From positions 1 to 64,000 of the forward strand of contig JAFGWU010000061.1 of assembly GCA_016936975.1 (NCBI GenBank): DNA of 64,000 nt, given 5' to 3'. The translations under genes were made by a program, and so were the position numbers. This DNA is from Bacteroidales bacterium. Lineage in GTDB: Bacteria > Bacteroidota > Bacteroidia > Bacteroidales > GCA-2748055. Shown piece by piece: positions 19,601 through 26,859 of the stretch. Within the stretch, counting starts at the first letter, position 1; every line of letters begins with the position of its first letter. The notes under the pieces are model-generated. The model had not been told where the DNA came from. It saw only the letters and a list, made by a program, of their open reading frames with translations, and did not search any database.

Positions 19601-20063
19601 TGATCCGCGAATCTTCATGGATGAGAATAACCTGCGAATGACCATTCATTACCGGTATGCCTTTGCCATTCTGGCCGGGGCACTGGCCGCGGAAGATGAT
19701 AATGTTCGTGCCAAGGAGGTCCTTGACGAATGTATGAGCAGGATGCCGGAGGAGATTATTCCTTACAACGCAGGGATGATCCCTGTTATCCAGGGATATT
19801 TCAGTATCGGGGAGAGTGATACAGCAAAGAAAATGGTTGAGAAATATGCTGAGATCCTGGAGTCGGAGCTTTTTTATTACCGTGCCATATCTGAAACCAA
19901 TAAGGTCCGGTTCCGGAAAACCGGTCCCGATTTCCTCTCAAGCATCCGGGATATAAATAACCTGAGAAGCATATGTACCGGATATGGAGAGATAGATCTG
20001 GCCCGCAGTCTGGATGAAAAGATCTCATTATTTGCACAGGATTATGAACGGTTTTTCCGGTAG
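16689..20063 (+). CDS. GT117/DUF2723 family membrane protein (TMEM260-like)
   Basis: An 1124-residue protein. The first 630 residues hold about a dozen membrane segments with the family N-terminus [32 protein letters not shown]; the acidic WDCGE motif resembles the catalytic Asp/Glu of GT-C glycosyltransferases. The last 490 residues are a soluble, probably periplasmic domain containing [32 protein letters not shown]. DUF2723 proteins are widespread in Bacteroidota and are grouped as glycosyltransferase family 117. The human relative TMEM260 is a protein O-mannosyltransferase, so protein O-glycosylation is a reasonable guess. It is followed closely by a polysaccharide deacetylase gene. Confidence 0.88.
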   Translation: [1124 protein letters not shown]

Positions 20064-20080
20064 GGATCATTAACGGATTT

Positions 20081-20704
20081 ATGTCCAATGCAAAACCATC
20101 CGGCCTGCTTTCCCATGTCATAAAAAACATGACATGGAATTTTTACGGCAGCCACCGGAATATATACCTGACATTTGATGATGGTCCGACACCGGTTGTT
20201 ACAAAACATGTTCTGGATCTGCTTGATGAATTCGGGGCGCGGGCAACATTTTTTTGTCTTGGCAGGAACGTGGATAAATACCCGGAACTGTACCGGCAAA
20301 TAATAACTTCCGGACATGCGGTGGGCAATCACAGCTACAGTCATATCAAAGGATTCCGCTCTTCAAACCGTCATTACCTGGATGATATTGAACTCGCAGA
20401 CAACCTGATTCATTCCAGATTGTTTCGTCCGCCCTACGGACAGATATTTCCATGGCAGGCCAGGGAGGTTATACATAATTATCGTATCATAATGTGGGAC
20501 ATACTCAGTTTTGATTACAACAGCAGTCTGACCGGAACCCGTGTGGTAAGGAATGTGATCTCAAAGGTCAGGCCAGGTTCCATTATTGTGTTCCACGACT
20601 CTGAAAAAGCCCGAAAAAACCTTTACGCAGCCCTTCCTGAAGTTTTAGGTTTTCTAAAAGAGAATCATTATAACATGGAATTAATTCCTGAGAACGGTAA
20701 GTAA
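20081..20704 (+). CDS. Polysaccharide deacetylase (NodB domain) family protein
   Basis: A 207-residue carbohydrate-esterase-4 domain: YLTFDDGPTP (catalytic Asp and first metal-binding Asp), GHAVGNHSYSH (metal His pair), LFRPPYGQ, MWDILSFDYN, and IIVFHDSEKA with the late catalytic His. All motifs are intact. Such enzymes remove N-acetyl groups from peptidoglycan, chitin or exopolysaccharide. No clear signal peptide is seen. It begins 17 bp after the GT117 gene and may share its transcript. Confidence 0.9.
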   Translation: MSNAKPSGLLSHVIKNMTWNFYGSHRNIYLTFDDGPTPVVTKHVLDLLDEFGARATFFCLGRNVDKYPELYRQIITSGHAVGNHSYSHIKGFRSSNRHYLDDIELADNLIHSRLFRPPYGQIFPWQAREVIHNYRIIMWDILSFDYNSSLTGTRVVRNVISKVRPGSIIVFHDSEKARKNLYAALPEVLGFLKENHYNMELIPENGK

Positions 20705-20710
20705 GAGGGA

Positions 20711-21694
20711 TCAAAGAGCCGTTATCTGAACAAAAACGCCCAGGCCAATCAGGATCCAGATAAACAATTCTTTAATAAATGCGCCGCTTTTCTGGTTGAA
20801 ATAATTGGAAAGAAGGTATGTTAACGGAATCGTCATAAAGTAGATTGCACCCTGGTTCTGTCCGGATAACGGGAAATAAAAAACCAGGCTGAACAGGAAC
20901 ATCACCAGCAGGACACGGTAAATATTTCGGGTAATGATCTTCTTGATGTGGAACCCCCTGGCGATAAACGCACTGGATATTATGGTCAGGAAAAATATGT
21001 AACCGATAAAGAGATATTTACTGAAATGCAGCGGATGCAGGCTTGCCTTGAAGTTCAGGTTTTTCTGCAGAATAAGGGAGAGCTCCCGGAGATTATCCTC
21101 AATGACCCAGTAATAGGTTAACAGGAGGAGTGCAGTAAAAACGGCCGCAACAAAAGGATAGGACAGCTCCCGCAGGGTTACCGGCCGTAAGGTTAAAAGA
21201 ATAATCAACATCACCGGAAAAAACCAGACCAGCCTTGCGTAGAATAGCGTTCCTGCGAAAAAGACCAGGAATGCATGGAAAATCCGGTAGTTGTCCGCCG
21301 GTTCAGCGTGGGAATCGATCAAAATTCTGAAGCTGAGCAGGTAGAAGAGACTGCCTATCAATAACGGGTTCACCTGGTGAAGCAGGGGAAATGCATTTAC
21401 AATCAGCAGGTAAAAAAGAGCCGGCATGAAGGTCCGCTCTTCAATAAGTGAATATCGGAGGTTCAGGCGAACCAGCGCAAGGCAGACGATCAGATGAATC
21501 AGGATGGCAAGAAGGCTGGAGAGACGCGGGAACCCGGCAAGTGGTCCGAAGAGAAAGTTGTAAAGAGGCATGCCATGCCATTCAACTGTTTCCGGTGAAC
21601 GGACAAAGGTGATCAAACAGGTTAGAAAGGCGAGAAGGATTACCAGGACAATGCCTCCTTCCCGGTTGTTTTTGAACAGGCGTAATATGAGCAT
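20711..21694 (-). CDS. Multi-pass membrane protein (DUF6427-like)
   Basis: This 327-residue protein is almost entirely hydrophobic, with roughly ten membrane segments spread along its length and short polar loops. It resembles the DUF6427 membrane proteins commonly found in Bacteroidota next to purD or uracil phosphoribosyltransferase genes. Function is unknown. It lies 11 bp downstream of purD on the same strand and converges on the deacetylase gene. Confidence 0.65.
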   Translation of the reverse strand: MLILRLFKNNREGGIVLVILLAFLTCLITFVRSPETVEWHGMPLYNFLFGPLAGFPRLSSLLAILIHLIVCLALVRLNLRYSLIEERTFMPALFYLLIVNAFPLLHQVNPLLIGSLFYLLSFRILIDSHAEPADNYRIFHAFLVFFAGTLFYARLVWFFPVMLIILLTLRPVTLRELSYPFVAAVFTALLLLTYYWVIEDNLRELSLILQKNLNFKASLHPLHFSKYLFIGYIFFLTIISSAFIARGFHIKKIITRNIYRVLLVMFLFSLVFYFPLSGQNQGAIYFMTIPLTYLLSNYFNQKSGAFIKELFIWILIGLGVFVQITAL

Positions 21695-21705
21695 AAATAT
21701 ATGAA

Positions 21706-22977
21706 CTATTCGAGATCAAACCCGATGTCCCTTCGATAGTATTTCTTATCGAAATGGATAATCTCAGCATTTCTGTAAGACTTCGCAAGTGCCTCCTTCA
21801 TGTTCTTCCCGAAGGAACTCAGGGCGAGGACACGTCCGCCGTCGGTCAGTAATTTTCCGTTTTCCATGCGTGTTCCGGCATGAAAGATCAGACTGCCTTT
21901 CACCTTTTGAGTATTGAAAATCTCTTTTCCTTTTTCGTAGGGGCCGGGATAACCGCCCGATACCAGCATCAAAGTTGAAACGGTGCGCTCGTCTGTTTCG
22001 ATGGACATTGTATCCAGCTTTTTTTCAGCGGTGGCCGTGAGCAGATCGACCAGGTCGGTTTTGATCCGGGGGATGACCACTTCTGCTTCGGGGTCTCCCA
22101 TCCTTACATTATACTCTACCACATAAGGATCCCCATTGCAGTTCATCAATCCGAAAAAGATAAATCCGTTGTAATCGAGTTTCTCTTTTTGCAGTCCCCT
22201 GACCGTAGGCGCCACGATACGCTCCTCCACCTTTTTCATAAAGATTTTATCTGCAAAGGGGACGGGTGATACGGCTCCCATGCCACCCGTATTCAGACCG
22301 GTATCCTTTTCCCCGATCCGCTTATAATCCTTGGCTTCAGGAAGAATTACATATCCTTTTCCATCGGTCAGCGCAAAAACCGAAAGCTCAATACCCCGGA
22401 GGAATTCTTCCACAATTACCTTCTTTGAAGCGTTTCCGAATTTACCCTTCAGCATGTTAGTGAGTTCCTTCCGGGCATCCTCCAGGTTGTCGAGTATCAA
22501 TACGCCTTTCCCTGCGGCCAGTCCGTCGGCTTTCAGCACAAAGGGAGGAGTGAGCTGTTCGAGGTATTGCAATCCCTCATGGATGGAATAGTCGATAAAG
22601 GTTCTGAAATCGGCTGTTGGAATGTCATACTTTTGCATGAACATCTTGGCAAAATCCTTGCTTCCTTCCAGCATGGCTGCATTTCCTGCCGGTCCGATCA
22701 GGGGAACCCGCTTCAGTTTTGCATCACCGAGAAAAAAATCGCGAATCCCTTCCACGAGCGGGACTTCCGGGCCCACCAGCACCAGGTCAACACCATTCTC
22801 GAGTACCGTATTTTTTAATCCTTTAAAGTCATTCACCTTCACCGGGATGTTTGTTCCCACAGTGGCGGTACCGGCGTTTCCGGGAGCGATGAAGAGCCGG
22901 TCTGTTTTTTTGCTTTGTGCCATTTTCCAGGCAAGGGCATGTTCTCGACCGCCGGAACCGATAATAAGGATGTTCAT
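21706..22977 (-). CDS. purD: Phosphoribosylamine-glycine ligase (GAR synthetase)
   Basis: A 423-residue ATP-grasp enzyme for the second step of purine synthesis. It has the N-terminal MNILIIGSGGREHALAWKMAQS, LVGPEVPLVEGI, the ATP-grasp core PFVLKADGLAAGKGVLI, and the metal-binding NVRMGDPEAEVVIPRI. Length is typical. It heads a two-gene operon with the DUF6427-like gene. A short AAGTAAAA-type tandem array lies directly upstream of its start. Confidence 0.97.
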   Translation of the reverse strand: MNILIIGSGGREHALAWKMAQSKKTDRLFIAPGNAGTATVGTNIPVKVNDFKGLKNTVLENGVDLVLVGPEVPLVEGIRDFFLGDAKLKRVPLIGPAGNAAMLEGSKDFAKMFMQKYDIPTADFRTFIDYSIHEGLQYLEQLTPPFVLKADGLAAGKGVLILDNLEDARKELTNMLKGKFGNASKKVIVEEFLRGIELSVFALTDGKGYVILPEAKDYKRIGEKDTGLNTGGMGAVSPVPFADKIFMKKVEERIVAPTVRGLQKEKLDYNGFIFFGLMNCNGDPYVVEYNVRMGDPEAEVVIPRIKTDLVDLLTATAEKKLDTMSIETDERTVSTLMLVSGGYPGPYEKGKEIFNTQKVKGSLIFHAGTRMENGKLLTDGGRVLALSSFGKNMKEALAKSYRNAEIIHFDKKYYRRDIGFDLE

Positions 22978-22980
22978 GGT

Positions 22981-23055
22981 TGAAAGTAAAAAGTAAAAAG
23001 TTAAAAGTAAAAAGTAAAAAGGAAAAAGTTAAAAGTAAGAAAGAAAAAGTTAAAT
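22981..23055. repeat. Low-complexity A/G/T tandem array
   Basis: About 75 bp of irregular 7-14-bp units built on AAGTAAAAAGTTAAAAG, directly upstream of the purD start. The register slips between units, as expected of a microsatellite-like tract. Confidence 0.8.
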
Positions 23056-23112
23056 AAATGTTACAGGGTACAGGTTCCATGGAGCAGGGTTGAGCATGCA
23101 CCTTGCCGCGTT

Positions 23113-23359
23113 GAGGTTGTTTCAAAACGCCTACAGCAAATTGTTCTCGAATAATTTTAAAAAAATTACGATAATCTCAATTCCTCTACATGTATGTATA
23201 AAATATACCCCCTCTGTCTTCGCGCTGCTCAGACATCTCCCCCTGAACCAGGGGGAGACGGGAGAGGGGGTATTTGAGTACCCATTATAAGTATATTTCT
23301 AACTTAAACTTACACATTGTAAGTTATTAGAATAATAATATGATTTTCTGGACAACTCC
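23113..23359. mobile_element. MITE-like non-coding element, copy 2 (inverted)
   Basis: This second copy is inverted relative to 1949-2219. Degenerate ends are GAGGTTGTTTCAAAACG at 23113 and the complement of GGAGTTGTCCAGAAAATC at 23342-23359. Shared internal blocks are 23204-23222 (11-bp arm plus GTCTTCGC), 23226-23275 (C-rich/G-rich hairpin and second arm), and 23291-23327 (GTATATTTCTAACTTAAAC and the rest). It has no ORF. The whole 22978-23533 gap between purD and the T9SS gene holds this element, the tandem array, a short CCTGAACCCTGAAT repeat near 23450 and a terminator. Confidence 0.68.
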
Positions 23360-23472
23360 AGATCAATGACTGCTTTGTCTGATTGGGTATAAGAGGTGGC
23401 ACCCTGTACCCTTCACTCGAAGCTTTTAGCTATATTTCCCCATGAATCCTGAACCCTGAATGCTGAATAAGA

Positions 23473-23497
23473 AAACCCCGAAACGAATTCGGGGTTT
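23473..23497 (-). terminator. Terminator after the T9SS/SprB gene
   Basis: A perfect 10-bp stem AAACCCCGAA/TTCGGGGTTT with a 5-nt loop lies 37 bp past the stop of the 23534-25891 gene. A short T-rich stretch (TCTTATTC) follows on the minus strand. Confidence 0.75.
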
Positions 23498-23533
23498 ATT
23501 ATAGAAGTTTGACTTTGAGTTCCCGGTTTTTTC

Positions 23534-25891
23534 TTATTCGATCATCAGTTTCGTGTTCAGGATCCTGCCGTCTACGCGGAGGAGATACATGCCACTGCCG
23601 ATGTGGGTGAGGTCAAATGATTCGTTGTAGATCCCACCGGAAGTGAACCCTTTTTTCCGGAACACCACCTGACCGGTAATGCTGAGGATTTCGAGATCAA
23701 GTTCCGGTTCGTCATACGTCATTTCAATAGTGACCATCCCTTTCGTTGGATTCGGATAGAGGGAGAATTGGGATAGTAAAGCGGCTTTAATGCCGGTGAC
23801 TTCGTTGGACAGGCAGCCGTTGGCATCCATGACCTGGATCACGTAGGCTTCTGCCGGCTGCACATCTGTGAAAATACTGTCGGATTGGGGTGTCCCTTCA
23901 TTAAGGATGTAAGAGTAGGGTCGTGTGCCTCCGGAAACGGATTTCACGGTTATGGTTCCGCTTCCCAGGACATCAAAATCGATCTCCAGGATTTCGAGCA
24001 AGCCGGGCTGACCCAGAATGATGGTGGTATCTTCAGGACTGCACCCTTCAATATCATTTACATGGATGAGGTATTCGCCGGCAGGCAGGTCGGATGCGGT
24101 AACGGGTCCGGAATTCACATAAGCCTTATCAATCACATAGGTATAAATCGGGGTGCCGCCCGATGCCGATACGGTGATGGAGCCTGTGGCTTCCCCGTGG
24201 CAGAGCGGATCTTTCTGCGCAACGATAGAATAGGTAAGTTCTGCAGGCTGCGTAATGCGAACCACCGGGCCTATCTGGGTACAATTCTCCTGATCAATGA
24301 CCACAACGGGATAATCCCCTGCACAAAGATTCAGAAAGTTTGGATTATTTTCCTGGTAGGACAATCCGTTGTCAATGGAATATTTATAAGGGGATCCGAA
24401 TCCTCCGGAAGCCAGGAGGGATATCTTTCCGTTGCAATCACCGTAGCACCCGTTCACATCCACGGTAAAGGCTGTATCCACCGCAATCGGAAGACAGCCG
24501 AGAACGCCCATTACGGCATAATATTTCCCGGTTGTGGAGGTGTAAATACTGTCGCCCAGGACCAGCAGATCAGAATTTGAACGCATCACGGTATACAGAT
24601 TATTACTGTCGTAGAACAGATCCCTTGCCTCTTCCCAGCTGTTGCTTCTGCCAAAATAACTATTGGCGGTTCTGTAATTCCCTTCGGGATCCATGCTACC
24701 GAAAAACATATCCACATCCGAGGGCCCTTTTGTAGTTAATTGAATGCCTCCCCATGAAAGGGTGTCTGCGAAATGTCCGGACAACTTTAATTCATTGTTA
24801 AAAAATTTGCTGTCAAACAGTTTATCGGTTCCTTTTCCTCCGACTGCCTTAAACCATTCCAAAGTGCCGGAAGGTCTGTATTTGGCGATCAGGATATCAC
24901 TCCCGCCTTTGTTTCCCGTGAATTCCATTGTTTCGGTATCACCTGATTCAATAATCAGGGTATCGCTTTCGTAATAACCTGACAGGTAAATATTTTCAGA
25001 AGCATCCAGGGAGAGGGAGTAAGAATATTCGTAATTGTCCCCGACGATAGTTCTGACCCATTGAGAAGTTCCTGCGGTATCCGTTTTAATAAGATGGATA
25101 TCATAAAGTTCTCCCTCAGACGCGATGGTGTCATTATCAATGACAATGGAATCGGAAAAATAGCCGGAAAAATAATATGACTGGTCAGTTGTTTCAATAT
25201 TTGTTATTATTCCGTACAGCGGACTGCTGATTCCCTTAATCTGTTTTGCCCATACAAAATTTCCGTTTTCGCTTTTGAACTTGGCATAAAAATAGTCATC
25301 ATAACCATCCCGGGAATAAATTGTGGTATCGTTATAAAATGCGATGCTGTCGGTAAAAAAGCCGGCAATGATTAAATCCCCGTTGGTGTCAATTCCCATG
25401 TTTGAGGGACGCTGATTTGCAGTTCCCCTGCCATAATTCCGGATCCATACGAGGTTACCATCCGGGGCATATTTAGCGGCAAAAGCATCGAATCCGCCCG
25501 TGCTGATAATGGAATCACCGGGAGCATATTTTAAATAATTTCTGTACCCTCCTGTGATGTAAATATGATCGTCAGGATCGATACAAATGCCTCCATCGAC
25601 ATATTCAAGAGAGGGGCCCCCTAAATGCCTTATCCAATCTACCTCTCCTGATTGAAGATATTTAATGAGGAAATAATCCCGTGAACCGAGGGCATTGATG
25701 ACCTCTCCGTTGGGGGGCATCAGGGTGCCGGTGAAAAAGCCCAGGGTATAGATGCTGTTTTCAGAGTCAATCGTAGACCGGATGACCACTACATCCTGAT
25801 TTCCGACAAGACGGTTTGAACTTATCCAGGATTGTGCAGGCAGGATAAGTGAAACTGATAAAATGTAAAATAAGAGTATAATTTTCCTCAT
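23534..25891 (-). CDS. T9SS-sorted protein with SBBP and SprB-type repeats
   Basis: A 785-residue secreted protein. The signal peptide is residues 1-19 (MRKIILLFYILSVSLILPA). Residues 20 to about 440 are repeated beta-propeller-like (SBBP) units of the form W-x-x-x-x-G...D...G-Y. About 470-690 are three SprB-like modules (for example SGGTPIYTYVIDKA and LPAGEYLIHVNDIEGC). The end is a type A T9SS sorting domain (FSLYPNPTKGMVTIEM...GSGMYLLRVDG). It should be exported through the outer membrane. Its start lies 12 bp after the stop of the lasso-peptide precursor, so it may be read from the same transcript; whether it has a role in that system is unknown. Confidence 0.85.
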   Translation of the reverse strand: MRKIILLFYILSVSLILPAQSWISSNRLVGNQDVVVIRSTIDSENSIYTLGFFTGTLMPPNGEVINALGSRDYFLIKYLQSGEVDWIRHLGGPSLEYVDGGICIDPDDHIYITGGYRNYLKYAPGDSIISTGGFDAFAAKYAPDGNLVWIRNYGRGTANQRPSNMGIDTNGDLIIAGFFTDSIAFYNDTTIYSRDGYDDYFYAKFKSENGNFVWAKQIKGISSPLYGIITNIETTDQSYYFSGYFSDSIVIDNDTIASEGELYDIHLIKTDTAGTSQWVRTIVGDNYEYSYSLSLDASENIYLSGYYESDTLIIESGDTETMEFTGNKGGSDILIAKYRPSGTLEWFKAVGGKGTDKLFDSKFFNNELKLSGHFADTLSWGGIQLTTKGPSDVDMFFGSMDPEGNYRTANSYFGRSNSWEEARDLFYDSNNLYTVMRSNSDLLVLGDSIYTSTTGKYYAVMGVLGCLPIAVDTAFTVDVNGCYGDCNGKISLLASGGFGSPYKYSIDNGLSYQENNPNFLNLCAGDYPVVVIDQENCTQIGPVVRITQPAELTYSIVAQKDPLCHGEATGSITVSASGGTPIYTYVIDKAYVNSGPVTASDLPAGEYLIHVNDIEGCSPEDTTIILGQPGLLEILEIDFDVLGSGTITVKSVSGGTRPYSYILNEGTPQSDSIFTDVQPAEAYVIQVMDANGCLSNEVTGIKAALLSQFSLYPNPTKGMVTIEMTYDEPELDLEILSITGQVVFRKKGFTSGGIYNESFDLTHIGSGMYLLRVDGRILNTKLMIE

Positions 25892-25903
25892 GATTTATAT
25901 TTA

Positions 25904-26029
25904 TTAACTCATGTAAAATCCAACCTCCGCAGTATAACGGGTTTGTCCGTTGAGAGTATTCTTAAAATCCAGTTTCTCGAACACCGGCTTTTCCCAGGTT
26001 TTTTTTATCTGATGGTTATCGCGCTTCAT
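25904..26029 (-). CDS. Lasso peptide precursor (A gene)
   Basis: A 41-codon gene; its ATG (26029-26027) is one base after the stop of the B2 peptidase gene. The leader holds WEKPVFEKLDFKNTL (residues 12-26), which fits the aromatic-x-x-Pro recognition motif bound by B1 proteins and the Thr at leader position -2 needed by B2 and cyclase. The predicted core is NGQTRYTAEVGFYMS (27-41), with an Asn1-Glu9 isopeptide ring and a 6-residue tail. A core starting one residue later would give a Gly1-Glu8 ring but would place Thr at -3. The C-terminal residue is Ser, the known phosphorylation site in paeninodin-type lasso peptides. Confidence 0.85.
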   Translation of the reverse strand: MKRDNHQIKKTWEKPVFEKLDFKNTLNGQTRYTAEVGFYMS

Positions 26030-26030
26030 G

Positions 26031-26435
26031 TTAATTTATTTTATGGTAACTAACCGGTTCCATCCTGGTCAGTGGATTCCATGCATGGGCCAGTAGCTGA
26101 CCTTCCTCATCCTTCTTCAATCCCAGGTAAATGGGAAAGGGCACATTCTTTTTCTTAAAATAATCCTGCAGGGCAATATTTTGCATCAGGCAGGTAGTTT
26201 TTACAGGAATGAATTTAACAATTTTCCGGAACCGACGCAACTCTTTACCCGAAAATTGCAATTCGGTCTGATGTTCTGGCTGCGGGATAAAAAAGCGGTG
26301 CCGGTAACGTTTTAAGGGCACATGGCGTACCAGGAAACGGGCTCTGAGCAGGAGAAATACCATCCTGATCACTGACAGTTTTTCCGGCTTACTGCAGTGC
26401 ATAAATTTTCGAATATAGTGAATCAAACTACGCAT
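26031..26435 (-). CDS. Lasso peptide leader peptidase (B2 protein)
   Basis: This 134-residue protein is the size of a stand-alone B2 protein, a transglutaminase-like Cys protease that removes the leader. The nucleophile Cys82 is in VKTTCLMQN and His117 is in LLAHAWNPL; the IYLGLKKDEEG segment between them fits the family. The acidic third residue that often follows HAW in a DG motif is not evident, and Asn120 lies there instead. The N-terminal 50 residues are basic and partly hydrophobic. It overlaps the B1 gene by 8 bp and is followed after one base by the precursor gene. Confidence 0.88.
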   Translation of the reverse strand: MRSLIHYIRKFMHCSKPEKLSVIRMVFLLLRARFLVRHVPLKRYRHRFFIPQPEHQTELQFSGKELRRFRKIVKFIPVKTTCLMQNIALQDYFKKKNVPFPIYLGLKKDEEGQLLAHAWNPLTRMEPVSYHKIN

Positions 26436-26733
26436 GAACCTTAATGATTCCGCTTTCCAGCAAAGCTTTCAGGAAGGGCGTTACATCCTTTCTGCACTGT
26501 TCAGCCGAAACATCGTACTCTTCCATCAGGGCAGCAATAAGCTCCCTGAACGATCGGGGTTCCGACAGAAGGTTCCAGATATCCCGGCCTGTCGGATCCA
26601 GGTGATAGTATTCGCTGTTTTCAATGCTCAGCATCACGATCTCTCCATCCACCTCGCTGAACAGAGGCTCTGTGCTTCTCTGCAATATTGTGTGTTCTTC
26701 TATTTCGATACTTGACCTGATTTGCGGCACCAT
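26428..26733 (-). CDS. PqqD-like RiPP recognition protein (lasso B1)
   Basis: A 101-residue PqqD-superfamily protein: LFSEVDGEIVMLSIENSEYYHLDPTGRDIWNLLSEPRSFRELIAALMEEYDVSAEQCRKDV. The beta-strand/helix pattern and the LDPTGRDIWNLL motif are diagnostic of the RiPP recognition element. It binds the precursor leader and delivers it to B2. It overlaps B2 by 8 bp, the typical split B1-B2 arrangement. A 126-bp gap separates it from the sulfotransferase gene upstream. Confidence 0.9.
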   Translation of the reverse strand: MVPQIRSSIEIEEHTILQRSTEPLFSEVDGEIVMLSIENSEYYHLDPTGRDIWNLLSEPRSFRELIAALMEEYDVSAEQCRKDVTPFLKALLESGIIKVHA

Positions 26734-26859
26734 TTAAAAGACTGCTAAAATTCTTTTATCTGCAACTATATCAGACAAAACTTGTTGTCGGTTGTACCTA
26801 CTGCCCCCGGTTCCCGATACCTTTAAAAAACAAAGTTACAAAAATATAGTTCAATTCGT

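Noticed and set aside
22978-23533. Tandem and palindromic repeats considered as a CRISPR array
   Set aside because: No regular repeat-spacer periodicity exists and no cas gene is in the window.
25904-26029. The 41-codon ORF as a chance reading frame
   Set aside because: It abuts the B2 stop, carries the leader motif and ring acceptor Glu, and ends in Ser matching the cluster kinase; all these together are unlikely by chance.
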